In this document: positions 35,802 through 45,213 of the stretch, in pieces
Layout of the letters: every line of letters starts with the position of its first letter
How positions within the stretch are numbered: the first letter of the stretch is position 1
Program-made: the position numbers and the translations under genes
Origin: Limnohabitans sp. B9-3
GTDB taxonomy: Bacteria > Pseudomonadota > Gammaproteobacteria > Burkholderiales > Burkholderiaceae_C
DNA: 64,000 bases
Direction: 5' to 3'
Assembly: GCF_002778325.1 (NCBI RefSeq)
Contig: NZ_NESI01000004.1
Coordinates: forward strand, 124,001 to 188,000
Notes under the pieces: generated by a model
What the model was told of the DNA's origin: nothing
The model's database searches: none
The model's input: the letters and a program-made list of their open reading frames with translations, nothing else

Positions 35802-36587
35802 ATGACTTTGAAACACCTGTTGTCACGCGTGGTGCCGCCCTTCATGGGCTTGGCGCTGCTGGTGGGCATTTGGTCGCTGGTGTCCATCACCAGCACCAAC
35901 AATTTCCCTAACCCCACCGACACCTTCTGGCAAGCCGTGGATGTGTTCAGCAACCCGTTCTACAGCAACGGCCCCAACGACCAAGGTGTGGGCTGGAACG
36001 TGTGGAGTTCTCTCAAGCGCGTGGCACTGGGCTTTGGCTTGGCCGCGTTGGTGGGCATTCCTTTGGGTTTCTTGATTGGGCGCTTCGAGTTTTTGTCGCG
36101 CATGTTTAACCCACTCATCAGTTTGTTGCGTCCTGTCTCGCCACTGGCTTGGTTACCCATTGGTTTGTTGGTGTTCAAGGGCGCCAACTCTGCTGCCATT
36201 TGGACCATCTTCATTTGTTCGATTTGGCCCATGGTCATCAACACCGCGGTGGGGGTGCAACGTGTGCCGCAAGACTACATGAACGTGGCCCGCGTGCTCA
36301 ACCTCTCGGAGTGGAAGATCGTCACCAAGATTTTGTTTCCTGCGGTATTGCCCTATATGTTGACCGGTGTGCGTCTGGCCGTGGGCACAGCGTGGTTGGT
36401 CATCGTCGCCGCGGAGATGCTGACCGGTGGTGTGGGCATTGGCTTTTGGGTGTGGGACGAATGGAACAACCTGAATGTGAAGAACATCATCATCGCCATC
36501 TTCGTGATTGGCATCGTGGGCTTGGTGTTGGAGTACGCCCTCATCAAACTCGCCACCGCATTCACCTTTGAGGAGGTGCAGTCATGA
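35802..36587 (+). CDS. nrtB: Nitrate ABC transporter permease
   Basis: Inner-membrane permease of the NrtB/TauC type (261 aa, about six helices) with the EAA-type loop around MNVARVLNLSEWKIVTKILF and PAVLPYMLTGVRLAVGTAWL. AGGA lies 8 bases before the ATG. It follows nrtA by 36 bases and overlaps the ATPase gene by four (ATGA), as expected of one transporter. Confidence 0.94.
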   Translation: MTLKHLLSRVVPPFMGLALLVGIWSLVSITSTNNFPNPTDTFWQAVDVFSNPFYSNGPNDQGVGWNVWSSLKRVALGFGLAALVGIPLGFLIGRFEFLSRMFNPLISLLRPVSPLAWLPIGLLVFKGANSAAIWTIFICSIWPMVINTAVGVQRVPQDYMNVARVLNLSEWKIVTKILFPAVLPYMLTGVRLAVGTAWLVIVAAEMLTGGVGIGFWVWDEWNNLNVKNIIIAIFVIGIVGLVLEYALIKLATAFTFEEVQS

Positions 36588-37417
36588 ACGCATCGTTGAC
36601 CAGCAAATATTTGCAAATTCAGGGCGTGGCCCAAACCTTCAAAACAGCCAAGGGCGATTTCCCTGCCCTGCGCAACATCGACCTGACGGTGAGCAAAGGC
36701 GAGTTTGTCACCCTGATTGGCCACTCGGGTTGCGGCAAGTCCACCTTGCTCAACCTCATTGCGGGCTTGACCATGCCCACTGAGGGCACCTTGATTTGCG
36801 CCAACCGCGAAATCGCAGGCCCAGGCCCAGAGCGTGCGGTGGTGTTTCAAAACCATTCGCTATTGCCTTGGCTCACTTGCTTTGAAAACGTCTACCTCGG
36901 CGTGGAACGCGTGTTTGGCCAAAGCGGCATCGTGGACGGCAAACCCAAAGAAGACAAAGCCCAACTCACCGCACGCACACACGCCGCCCTAGAGATGGTG
37001 GGCCTGAGCCACGCGGCCTTCAAACGCCCGGGCGAAATTTCGGGTGGCATGAAGCAACGCGTGGGCATTGCACGCGCCTTGGCCATGGAACCACAAGTAC
37101 TGTTGATGGACGAACCCTTTGGCGCTCTGGATGCATTGACCCGCGCCAAGTTGCAAGACGAGTTGCTGGCCATCGTGGCCAACACCCAAAGCACCGTGGT
37201 GATGGTGACACACGATGTGGACGAAGCTGTGTTGCTGTCCGACAAGATCGTGATGATGACCAATGGCCCCGCCGCCACCATCGGCGAAGTGCTGAGCGTC
37301 GAGCTGCCCCGCCCCCGCTCACGCGTGACGCTGGCCGACGACCCTGCCTATTTGCACTACCGCAAAGCCGTGATTGACTTTTTGTACACGCGCCAAGCGC
37401 ACGTTGAGAAACACTGA
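36584..37417 (+). CDS. nrtD: Nitrate ABC transporter ATP-binding protein
   Basis: ABC ATPase (277 aa) energising nitrate uptake. Walker [12 protein letters not shown], signature SGGMKQRVGIARAL, Walker B VLLMDEPFGALD and the switch His in VMVTHDVDEAV are intact. There is no NrtC-like extra substrate-binding domain, so it is of the NrtD/NasD form and probably works as a homodimer. nirB starts 10 bases after it. Confidence 0.93.
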   Translation: MNASLTSKYLQIQGVAQTFKTAKGDFPALRNIDLTVSKGEFVTLIGHSGCGKSTLLNLIAGLTMPTEGTLICANREIAGPGPERAVVFQNHSLLPWLTCFENVYLGVERVFGQSGIVDGKPKEDKAQLTARTHAALEMVGLSHAAFKRPGEISGGMKQRVGIARALAMEPQVLLMDEPFGALDALTRAKLQDELLAIVANTQSTVVMVTHDVDEAVLLSDKIVMMTNGPAATIGEVLSVELPRPRSRVTLADDPAYLHYRKAVIDFLYTRQAHVEKH

Positions 37418-37427
37418 GGAACCACCC

Positions 37428-39914
37428 ATGACGAACAAACTCAAACTCGTGATGGTGGGCAACGGCATGGCCGGTGTGCGCACCTTGGAAGAACTCATCA
37501 AGCTCACGCCAGACCTCTACGACATCACGGTCTTTGGCTCAGAGCCTCACCCCAACTACAACCGCATCTTGTTGTCGCCCGTGTTGGCGGGTGAGCAAAC
37601 CTTGGATGAAATCATCCTCAACCCACTCGACTGGTACAGCGACAACCACATCACGCTGCACACCAGCTGGACCGTGACCGAGGTGGATCGCGTCAAGCGC
37701 GTGGTGCACGCCACCAACGCTGCAGGCGAAGTCCAAAGCGCGCCGTATGACCGCTTGATTTTGGCCACGGGTTCCAACCCTTTCATGCTGCCCGTGCCGG
37801 GCCGAGAGTTAGATGGCGTGCTGGCCTACCGCGACATTGCCGACACACTGGCCATGATTGACGCAGCCACGACATACAAACACGCGGTGGTGATTGGCGG
37901 CGGTTTGCTCGGCCTCGAAGCGGCCAACGGCTTGATGAAACGCGGCATGCGCGTGACCGTGGTGCACGTGGCCGAATGGCTGATGGAGCGTCAACTCGAC
38001 AAAGTCGCGGGCGGCTTGTTGCAACGATCACTCGAAGAGCGCGGCATGCAGTTCCGCATGCAGGCTCACACCCAAGAATTGCAAGCCGACAAAAACGGCC
38101 GTGTGGCGTCTGTCTTGTTCAAAGACGGCTCGCATGTGCCAGCAGAGTTGGTAGTGATGGCCGTGGGTATTCGCCCCAACACGGCGCTGGCCGAAAAGAT
38201 GCACCTGCATTGCGAGCGCGGCATTGTGGTCAGCGACACGCTACAAACCGTGACAGACCCTCGCATTTACGCCGTAGGCGAATGTGCGGCCCACCGTGGC
38301 ATCGCCTATGGTTTGGTGGCACCTTTGTTTGAGCAAGGCAAGGTGTTGGCCAACCATTTGGCCGAGTTCGGCATTGGCCGCTACACCGGCTCGCTCACCT
38401 CGACCAAGCTCAAAGTCACTGGCATCGATTTGTTCAGCGCGGGCGACTTCATGGGCAGTGACGACGGCAGCACCGAAGAAATTGTGCTGAGCGACCCGCA
38501 CGAAGGCGTTTACAAAAAGCTCGTCATCCGCAACGACCAATTGGTGGGCGCGTGTTTGTACGGCGACACCGTGGATGGCAGCTGGTACTTCAAGCTGCTG
38601 CGCGATGGCCGCAGCGTGGCCGACATCCGCGAGAAGCTGATGTTTGGCGAATCGAACATCGGCGACGTGGGCCATGAAGGCCACAGCAAAGCCGCCAGCA
38701 TGCCTGACGACGCCGAGGTGTGCGGTTGCAACGGCGTGAAAAAAGGCGCGATCTGCAAAGCCATCCAAGACAAAGGTTTGTTCACCTTGGATGAGGTGCG
38801 CAAGCACACCAAGGCCAGCGCCTCGTGCGGCTCGTGCACAGGCTTGGTCGAACAAATTTTGATGTTCACCGCAGGCGGCGACTACTCGGCCACGCCCAAG
38901 AAAAAAGCCATCTGCAGCTGCACCGACCACAGCCACCAAGAAGTGCGCAACGCGATTTCGCAGAACAAGCTGTTGACCAACGACGCAGTGTTTGAATTTT
39001 TGAATTGGAAAAAACCAAGCGCAGACGTCAAAGCCACAGGCTGCGCCACCTGCCGCCCTGCCATCAACTATTACCGCATGAGCAGCTGGCCCAAAGAAGC
39101 GCTGGACGATCCGCAAAGCCGCCTCATCAACGAGCGCAGCCACGCCAACATTCAAAAAGATGGCACCTACAGCGTCATCCCACGCATGTGGGGCGGCGAG
39201 ACCACCGCCGACGAATTGCGCCGCATTGCCGACGTGGTGGACAAGTACAACATCCCCACCGTCAAGGTCACGGGCGGTCAACGCATTGACTTGCTCGGTG
39301 TGAAGAAAGAAGACCTCGTCAATGTGTGGAAAGACATTGGCATGCCCAGCGGCCACGCCTATGCCAAAGCTTTGCGCACCGTTAAAACCTGCGTGGGCAG
39401 TGAGTGGTGCCGCATGGGTACACAAGACAGCACACAAATGGGCAAAGACCTTGAGAAAGCCATGTGGCGCATGTATGCCCCACACAAGGTGAAGTTCGCG
39501 GTGTCGGGCTGCCCGCGCAACTGCGCAGAAGCCGGCATCAAAGACGTGGGCATCATCGGCGTGGACAGCGGCTGGGAGATGTACATCGCCGGCAACGGGG
39601 GCATCAAAACCGAAGTGGCCGAGTTCTTTGTGAAGGTGAAAACCTCCGACGAAGTGATGGAGTACACCGGCGCCTTCATGCAGCTGTACCGCGAAGAAGG
39701 CTGGTACCTCGAGCGCACCGTGCACTACGTGAACCGCGTGGGCATGGACTACGTGAAGAAAAAAATCTTGGACGACGAAGCAGGCCGCAAAGCCTTGTGG
39801 GCACGCTTGCAATTCACGCTCGACGGCGAACCTGACCCATGGTTTGAGTTCGACAAAGCACAAGTCGACACGCGCCAATTTGAAGCCATCACCGTTGAAG
39901 GACACACACCATGA
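37428..39914 (+). CDS. nirB: Nitrite reductase (NADH) large subunit
   Basis: Cytoplasmic assimilatory nitrite reductase that makes ammonium from nitrite with NADH (828 aa). Domains in order: FAD/NAD-binding oxidoreductase (VMVGNGMAGVRTLEEL, VVIGGGLLGLEAANGL); two BFD-like 2Fe-2S segments (CGCNGVKKGAIC, CGSCTGLV and CSCTDHSH, CATCRP); then the siroheme/4Fe-4S reductase with CVGSEWCR and SGCPRNCAEAG. The ATG is chosen for TGAGGA 8 bases upstream. It overlaps nirD by four bases. Siroheme is likely supplied by the methyltransferase encoded downstream. Confidence 0.97.
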   Translation: MTNKLKLVMVGNGMAGVRTLEELIKLTPDLYDITVFGSEPHPNYNRILLSPVLAGEQTLDEIILNPLDWYSDNHITLHTSWTVTEVDRVKRVVHATNAAGEVQSAPYDRLILATGSNPFMLPVPGRELDGVLAYRDIADTLAMIDAATTYKHAVVIGGGLLGLEAANGLMKRGMRVTVVHVAEWLMERQLDKVAGGLLQRSLEERGMQFRMQAHTQELQADKNGRVASVLFKDGSHVPAELVVMAVGIRPNTALAEKMHLHCERGIVVSDTLQTVTDPRIYAVGECAAHRGIAYGLVAPLFEQGKVLANHLAEFGIGRYTGSLTSTKLKVTGIDLFSAGDFMGSDDGSTEEIVLSDPHEGVYKKLVIRNDQLVGACLYGDTVDGSWYFKLLRDGRSVADIREKLMFGESNIGDVGHEGHSKAASMPDDAEVCGCNGVKKGAICKAIQDKGLFTLDEVRKHTKASASCGSCTGLVEQILMFTAGGDYSATPKKKAICSCTDHSHQEVRNAISQNKLLTNDAVFEFLNWKKPSADVKATGCATCRPAINYYRMSSWPKEALDDPQSRLINERSHANIQKDGTYSVIPRMWGGETTADELRRIADVVDKYNIPTVKVTGGQRIDLLGVKKEDLVNVWKDIGMPSGHAYAKALRTVKTCVGSEWCRMGTQDSTQMGKDLEKAMWRMYAPHKVKFAVSGCPRNCAEAGIKDVGIIGVDSGWEMYIAGNGGIKTEVAEFFVKVKTSDEVMEYTGAFMQLYREEGWYLERTVHYVNRVGMDYVKKKILDDEAGRKALWARLQFTLDGEPDPWFEFDKAQVDTRQFEAITVEGHTP

Positions 39915-40261
39915 CCGAATGGAAAGTCATTTGCAAAGTTGACGACATCCCCGTGCTGGGCGCACGCCGGGTGCAGCGCGCCAAGGGGGTGGAAGTGGCG
40001 GTGTTTCGCAACGCCGAAGACAAAGTGTTTGCCCTGCTCGACCAATGCCCGCACAAGCATGGCCCTCTGAGCCAGGGCTTGGTGTTTGGCGAAACCGTGG
40101 TGTGCCCGCTGCACAACTGGCACATTGGGTTAGCCGACGGCTGCGCCCACGCCCCAGACGTTGGCTGCACCACCCGCTTTGCGGTGCGTGTGGAAAACGG
40201 CGATGTGGCCTTGGATGTGAACGAGCTCAACACACTCGCCATTGACGACGCCCCACACTAA
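39911..40261 (+). CDS. nirD: Nitrite reductase (NADH) small subunit, Rieske type
   Basis: 116-aa Rieske-fold partner of NirB. The full 2Fe-2S ligand set is present (CPHKHGPLSQG and CPLHNWHI, that is CxH...CxxH), unlike the enterobacterial NirD, which lacks the ligands. It may therefore carry a cluster and pass electrons. Translationally coupled to nirB. Confidence 0.95.
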   Translation: MTEWKVICKVDDIPVLGARRVQRAKGVEVAVFRNAEDKVFALLDQCPHKHGPLSQGLVFGETVVCPLHNWHIGLADGCAHAPDVGCTTRFAVRVENGDVALDVNELNTLAIDDAPH

Positions 40262-40311
40262 AACACCCACCCACCGCCTCACAACTCGTCACCCACTGCC
40301 CGAAAGAAGCC

Positions 40312-43269
40312 ATGAAAGAAACGCGTTCAACCTGCCCCTACTGCGGTGTGGGCTGCGGCGTCATCATCGAATCGAACGCGGGCCAAATCACGGGCGTGCG
40401 TGGCGACCCCGCGCACCCTGCCAACTTTGGCCGCTTGTGCAGCAAAGGATCGACCTTGCACCTCACGGCCAGCCCCGTGATGGCGGAACAAACGCGTTTG
40501 CTGCAGCCCATGCGCCGCTTGGTTCGCGGCGGGAGTTTGCAACCCATGGCGTGGGACAACGCCATGCAACTGGCCAGCCAGACACTGGCCAGCATCGTGC
40601 GTGCGCACGGGGCCGATGCGCTTGGGTTTTATGTCTCAGGCCAGTTGCTGACCGAAGACTATTACGTGTTCAACAAATTGGCCAAAGGTTTGCTGGGCAC
40701 AAACAACATCGACACCAACTCGCGTCTGTGCATGAGCAGCGCGGTGGCGGGCTACAAGCTCACCCTCGGCGCCGATGCCCCACCCGCTTGCTACGACGAC
40801 GTGATGCACGCCAACTGCCTGTTCATCGCGGGCAGCAATGCGGCCTATGCGCACCCTGTTTTGTTCAGGCGCATCGAGGACGCACGGGCGAAAAACCCAA
40901 ACCTCAAAATCATCGTCGCCGACCCGCGCCGCACCGACACCGCGAGCAGCGCCGACCTGCACTTGCAGCTGCAACCCGGCACGGATGTGACCTTGTTTCA
41001 CGGCATGCTGCATGTGATGTTGGCCGAGGGCTGGGTCGACACGGCCTACATCGCCGCGCACACCGAGGGCTTTGAAGCACTGCAAAATTTGGTGGCCGAC
41101 TACACGCCCGCACGCGTGCACGACGTGTGCGGCATCACGCCCGAACAACTGCTGCAAGCCACCCGCTGGTTTGCGGGCGTGCCCCCCCACAGTTCAAACA
41201 ACGCGCCTGACCCCAAGTGGCGCACGCTCAGCCTGTATTGCCAAGGCTTGAACCAGTCGAGCAGCGGCACGGCCAAAAACGCCTCTCTCATCAACTTGCA
41301 TTTGGCAACCGCACAAATTGGCAAAGCCGGGGCAGGACCTTTCTCACTCACCGGTCAACCCAACGCCATGGGCGGTCGCGAGGTGGGAGGCTTGGCCAAC
41401 CTCATCAGCGCCCACCGCGACATGAGCAAACCCGAACACCGCGCCGAAGTCGCAGCCCTGTGGGGCATTGACGATGTGCCATCCAAGCCCGGCAAGACCG
41501 CGGTGGAAATGTTTGAAGCCGCTGCCGATGGCGAAATTAAAGCGCTGTGGATTGCCTGCACGAATCCCGCGCAATCCATGCCCGACCAAGCCACGGTGCG
41601 CCGTGCCTTAGAACGCGCAGAGTTTGTCGTGGTGCAAGAAGCCTTTGCCACCGCCGAAACTTGTGACTTCGCCGATCTGCTGCTGCCCGCCACAACCTGG
41701 GGCGAAAAAGAAGGCACGGTCACCAACAGCGAACGCCGCATCACACGCGTTCGTGCGGCCGTGCCAGCCCCCGGCCAAGCCAAACATGATTGGCAAATCG
41801 TGGTGGACTTGGCAGCCCGTTTGCGTGAAGAGCCCGGTGTCGCGGCACATGCCACACCCAGCCTGACACCGTCATTGGACGATGCCCACGCGACCAGCAA
41901 CACTCCCCCCCGCGGCCTGCACATGGCCTACACCTCGCCCGAAGAAATTTGGGTGGAGCACCGTGAATCCACACGAGGCCGAGACCTCGACATCACTGGC
42001 CTGAGCTACGCGCACTTAGAACACACCCCCGAGCAGTGGCCCATGCGCGAGGGTGCCGCCCAAGGCCAAGCGCGCTTGTACGAAGACGGCGTGTTTGCCA
42101 CAGCTAACGGACGCGCCAAATTTGCAGCCTTGCCTTATGTGCCCACGGCGGAAGCCCGCGAGTCACGTTTTCCGTTCTCGCTCAACACAGGCCGCTTGCG
42201 CGACCAATGGCACGGCATGACGCGCACCAGCTTGGTCGGCAAACTCTTTGGCCATGTGGCTGAACCCGTGGTGCAGCTGCACCCAGACGACATGGCGCGA
42301 CTCGACTTGACCGAAGGCGGCTTGGTGCACGTCACCAGCAAGCGCGGCTCCATCGTGGTGCCCGCCCAAGCCAGCAGCGACCTCGGCGCTCACCAAGCCT
42401 TCATCGCCATGCATTGGGGTCCTGCGTTTTTGAGCGGTCGCGACCACCAAAACAAACCGCTCGCGGGCGTCAACGCCATCACCACCTCGGCGTATTGCCC
42501 CAGCTCCAAGCAACCGGAGCTCAAGCATGCCGCTGTCAAAGTGCTTAAGGCCGAACTGCCTTGGACTTTGCTGGCTGTGGCTTGGTTGCCCGAAGACAAG
42601 GCGCAAACCATTTTGCAAGCCCTGCGCGCGCGCATGGTGCAGTTTGAATTTGCCAGCTGCGTGCCTTTCAGTGGCGACGCGACCTCCGATGGGCAAGTTA
42701 AAGGCCCCGCATGCCAAGGTGTGCTCATGCGTGCGGCGTGCAGCGAAGCGCCCAACATGGCGTTGCTGCACGACATCGAGAAACTCTTGGGGCTGAACGG
42801 TATAGACAGCCTGCGTTATATCGATGCCAAGCATGGCCAACTGCGCAGTCTGAGGTTGAAACGCCAACAACTCAAAACCAACGCGGGCAACAACACAGGC
42901 GCCACATCTCACACGCAACTGGACGCCTTCGTGATCGCGGGGGACACCTCCGCTGAAACGTGGCTCAAAGCCCTGCTTCAAACGCAGGCATCCACGCAAG
43001 ACTTTGGCCGTCGCCTGCTGATGACAGGCAATCAACCCCCGGTTGCCTTGGTCGATGCAGGCGCAACGGTGTGCGCCTGTGTCGGCGTGAAAGACGTGGC
43101 CATCCAAGCCCATTTAAAGGCCGGCCAAGGCGACGAGAACGCGCGTTTGGCCACCCTGCAAGACGCGCTGAAATGCGGCACCCAATGCGGCTCGTGTGTG
43201 CCTGAGTTGCGCCGCATGATTCGCCTCACCTTGTCCAGTGACGCACCTGCAGCGTCATTGGCCTTATAG
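40312..43269 (+). CDS. nasA: Assimilatory nitrate reductase catalytic subunit
   Basis: Cytoplasmic molybdopterin enzyme reducing nitrate to nitrite (985 aa). The N-terminal 4Fe-4S motif is CPYCGVGCG with the fourth Cys in FGRLCSKG; the molybdopterin-guanine-dinucleotide domains follow (SGTAKNASLINLHLATAQIG, TGQPNAMGGREVGG, NTGRLRDQWHGMTRT). A C-terminal extension from about residue 880 ends with a BFD-like 2Fe-2S site (CACVGVKD, CGTQCGSC), found in NADH- or ferredoxin-linked NasA forms. A short Ser/Thr/Pro-rich linker interrupts the middle (around 41860-41920). Last structural enzyme of the nitrate-to-ammonium route. Confidence 0.96.
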   Translation: MKETRSTCPYCGVGCGVIIESNAGQITGVRGDPAHPANFGRLCSKGSTLHLTASPVMAEQTRLLQPMRRLVRGGSLQPMAWDNAMQLASQTLASIVRAHGADALGFYVSGQLLTEDYYVFNKLAKGLLGTNNIDTNSRLCMSSAVAGYKLTLGADAPPACYDDVMHANCLFIAGSNAAYAHPVLFRRIEDARAKNPNLKIIVADPRRTDTASSADLHLQLQPGTDVTLFHGMLHVMLAEGWVDTAYIAAHTEGFEALQNLVADYTPARVHDVCGITPEQLLQATRWFAGVPPHSSNNAPDPKWRTLSLYCQGLNQSSSGTAKNASLINLHLATAQIGKAGAGPFSLTGQPNAMGGREVGGLANLISAHRDMSKPEHRAEVAALWGIDDVPSKPGKTAVEMFEAAADGEIKALWIACTNPAQSMPDQATVRRALERAEFVVVQEAFATAETCDFADLLLPATTWGEKEGTVTNSERRITRVRAAVPAPGQAKHDWQIVVDLAARLREEPGVAAHATPSLTPSLDDAHATSNTPPRGLHMAYTSPEEIWVEHRESTRGRDLDITGLSYAHLEHTPEQWPMREGAAQGQARLYEDGVFATANGRAKFAALPYVPTAEARESRFPFSLNTGRLRDQWHGMTRTSLVGKLFGHVAEPVVQLHPDDMARLDLTEGGLVHVTSKRGSIVVPAQASSDLGAHQAFIAMHWGPAFLSGRDHQNKPLAGVNAITTSAYCPSSKQPELKHAAVKVLKAELPWTLLAVAWLPEDKAQTILQALRARMVQFEFASCVPFSGDATSDGQVKGPACQGVLMRAACSEAPNMALLHDIEKLLGLNGIDSLRYIDAKHGQLRSLRLKRQQLKTNAGNNTGATSHTQLDAFVIAGDTSAETWLKALLQTQASTQDFGRRLLMTGNQPPVALVDAGATVCACVGVKDVAIQAHLKAGQGDENARLATLQDALKCGTQCGSCVPELRRMIRLTLSSDAPAASLAL

Positions 43270-43287
43270 CGCTGGGTTATCAGCGCT
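43268..43287 (+). repeat. Hairpin between nasA and trpD2-like gene
   Basis: AGCGCTG-ggttat-CAGCGCT, a perfect seven-base stem beginning at the nasA stop codon. No T run follows, so it may be a processing or stabilising stem rather than a terminator. Confidence 0.5.
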
Positions 43288-43303
43288 GCGAGACAATACA
43301 CGC

Positions 43304-44275
43304 ATGGGAATTGGCCACTACATCAAAGACATCGGGCGCGGTCGCGACGGCGCTCGCCCCCTCACGCGCGAACACGCCACCGACCTGATGGGCCAAGTGC
43401 TCGATGGCCAAGTGAGCGACTTAGAAATTGGCGCGTTTTGCTTGGCCATGCGCATCAAAGGCGAAACGCCCGAAGAAATGGCCGGTTTTTTAGACGCCAC
43501 GCATGCACGCCTGCAACACGTAGGCGCCCACGCTAACACGCCAGTTGTTGTGCTGCCCAGCTACAACGGCGCACGCAAATTGCCTGTACTCACCCCGCTG
43601 TTGGCCTGTCTGTTGGCCCGCGAGGGCTTGGCAGTGGTCATGCATGGCACGGCCACCGAAGCCAGCCGTATCACCTCAGAAGCGGTGTTGGCGGCCTTGG
43701 GCATTCAAGCGCGTCAAACTGCCAGTACTGTGGCCGCAGGCGAGGTGGCGTTTGTGCCGACCGAGGTGCTCAATCCTGCCTTGAAACGCTTGTTGGATGT
43801 TCGCCGCGTTGTGAATCTGCGCAACCCCGCACACAGCTTGGTGAAGTTGATGAACCCTGTGGCGCGCTTATCCCTGTCTACGTCGCCATCGACGTCACCG
43901 ATAGTCGGCAGCACACCCCAGATCCCAGAGGCGCGCACCTTGCTGGTCAGCAGCTACACCCACCCCGAGTACGCCATTTCCATGGCGGCCACGTTGGCGT
44001 TGACCGAGGCTCGCGCCCTCTTGCTTCGGGGCACCGAGGGCGAAGTGGTGGCCGATGCACGGCGTTTGCCGCAAATTGATGCGTTTGTGAACGGCACACG
44101 CACCCCCTTGGTCGAAGCGCAAGCGGGCTCGTTGCTCAAACTGCCAGAACTGCCCACACAGATCGACGCCGACAGCACCGCCCACTACATCCAAAACGTG
44201 CTCGACGGCCAACTGCCCGTGCCCGCCCCGATTGCCCGCCAAGTTCAGGCCGCGCTGCAAGCGCTGGCACTCTGA
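43304..44275 (+). CDS. ybiB: TrpD2/YbiB-like glycosyltransferase-fold protein
   Basis: 323-aa protein of the anthranilate phosphoribosyltransferase fold (YbiB/TrpD2 group). IGHYIKDIGRGRDGARPLTR at the N-terminus is characteristic of YbiB; MHGTATEASRITSEAVLAAL and LMNPVARL lie in the catalytic-like core. E. coli YbiB is reported to bind nucleic acid rather than make tryptophan. Between residues about 187 and 205 there is a Ser/Thr/Pro-rich insertion. The placement within the nitrate cluster is recurrent in Burkholderiales but its reason is unknown. Confidence 0.82.
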   Translation: MGIGHYIKDIGRGRDGARPLTREHATDLMGQVLDGQVSDLEIGAFCLAMRIKGETPEEMAGFLDATHARLQHVGAHANTPVVVLPSYNGARKLPVLTPLLACLLAREGLAVVMHGTATEASRITSEAVLAALGIQARQTASTVAAGEVAFVPTEVLNPALKRLLDVRRVVNLRNPAHSLVKLMNPVARLSLSTSPSTSPIVGSTPQIPEARTLLVSSYTHPEYAISMAATLALTEARALLLRGTEGEVVADARRLPQIDAFVNGTRTPLVEAQAGSLLKLPELPTQIDADSTAHYIQNVLDGQLPVPAPIARQVQAALQALAL

Positions 44276-44325
44276 ACTGCCCCTCGATCGCCCTGCCTTG
44301 ACACCCTTGCTTTGAAAATTCAACC

Positions 44326-45123
44326 ATGACACCTGTCAAATCTTCCACGCCTCATGTCACCTTGGTGGGCGCTGGCCCTGGTGACCCTGAGCTGTTGACA
44401 CTCAAAGCGGTCAAAGCCATTGCATCAGCCACTGTGTTGCTGGTGGACGATTTGGTGAGCGATGCCATCACGGCCCATGCCTCCCCCACCGCACGCATCA
44501 TCCATGTGGGCAAACGCGGTGGCTGCCAATCCACGCCGCAAGCCTTCATCGAAAAACTCATGCTGCAAGAAGCGCTTGCGGGCGAGACGGTGGTACGGCT
44601 GAAAGGCGGCGATCCCTTCATTTTTGGGCGTGGCGGCGAAGAAGTTGAACATTTGCAAACGCAAGGCGTGGCGGTGACAGTTGTCAACGGCATCACCTCA
44701 GGGCTCGCAGGCGTCACCTCGTTAGGCGTGCCACTGACGCACCGCGAACACGCGCACGGCGTGGTGTTCATCACCGGCCATGCCAAGCAAGGTTCGTCCG
44801 ACGGGGTGGACTGGGTGGCGCTGGCCAAAACCGCACAGCAAGCCAAGCTCACCTTGGTCATTTACATGGGCATGCGTGGCGCATCCGCCTTGCAAGCAGC
44901 GTTGTTGAAAGGATTGCGCGCAGAGACCCCAGTGGCCATCGTGCATCAGGTGAGCCTGCCCACGCAACGGCACGCCGTGTGTACCTTGGCGGAGTTGCAC
45001 CAAACGGTGGCGCGCGAAAAACTGGCAAGCCCCTCTGTGATTGTGGTGGGTGATGTGTTCAAGGGTTTGTTGGAAATGCAAAACCAAGCGGCATCGACGG
45101 TGCAACAAGCCGCACAAGGCTGA
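44326..45123 (+). CDS. cobA: Uroporphyrinogen-III C-methyltransferase
   Basis: SAM-dependent enzyme making precorrin-2, the precursor of siroheme (265 aa). VTLVGAGPGDPELLTLKAVK, VRLKGGDPFIFGRGGEEVEH and the GITSGLAG...PLTHREHAHGVVFITGH blocks are the family signatures. It is the single-domain form (SUMT), not a CysG fusion, so dehydrogenase/ferrochelatase must come from elsewhere. Its position after nirB-nirD-nasA points to siroheme for NirB. Confidence 0.95.
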   Translation: MTPVKSSTPHVTLVGAGPGDPELLTLKAVKAIASATVLLVDDLVSDAITAHASPTARIIHVGKRGGCQSTPQAFIEKLMLQEALAGETVVRLKGGDPFIFGRGGEEVEHLQTQGVAVTVVNGITSGLAGVTSLGVPLTHREHAHGVVFITGHAKQGSSDGVDWVALAKTAQQAKLTLVIYMGMRGASALQAALLKGLRAETPVAIVHQVSLPTQRHAVCTLAELHQTVAREKLASPSVIVVGDVFKGLLEMQNQAASTVQQAAQG

Positions 45124-45213
45124 ACACGCCAACCCAGGCTGTCACCCATAGAACAGCCCTTGCAAGAGGCCTGTGCTCAGATCGCAGCATCTGACAACAT
45201 AGGAGACATCGTC

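Noticed and set aside
36584-37417. NrtC-type ATPase with a fused substrate-binding domain
   Set aside because: The protein ends about 30 residues after the ATPase core; no fused domain exists.
38241-39905. 554-codon open frame antisense to nirB
   Set aside because: Composition is typical of an antisense shadow (His/Ala/Val-rich, no motifs), and nirB is intact on the other strand. The same holds for the frames opposite nrtA (34506-35816) and icd (30391-31446).
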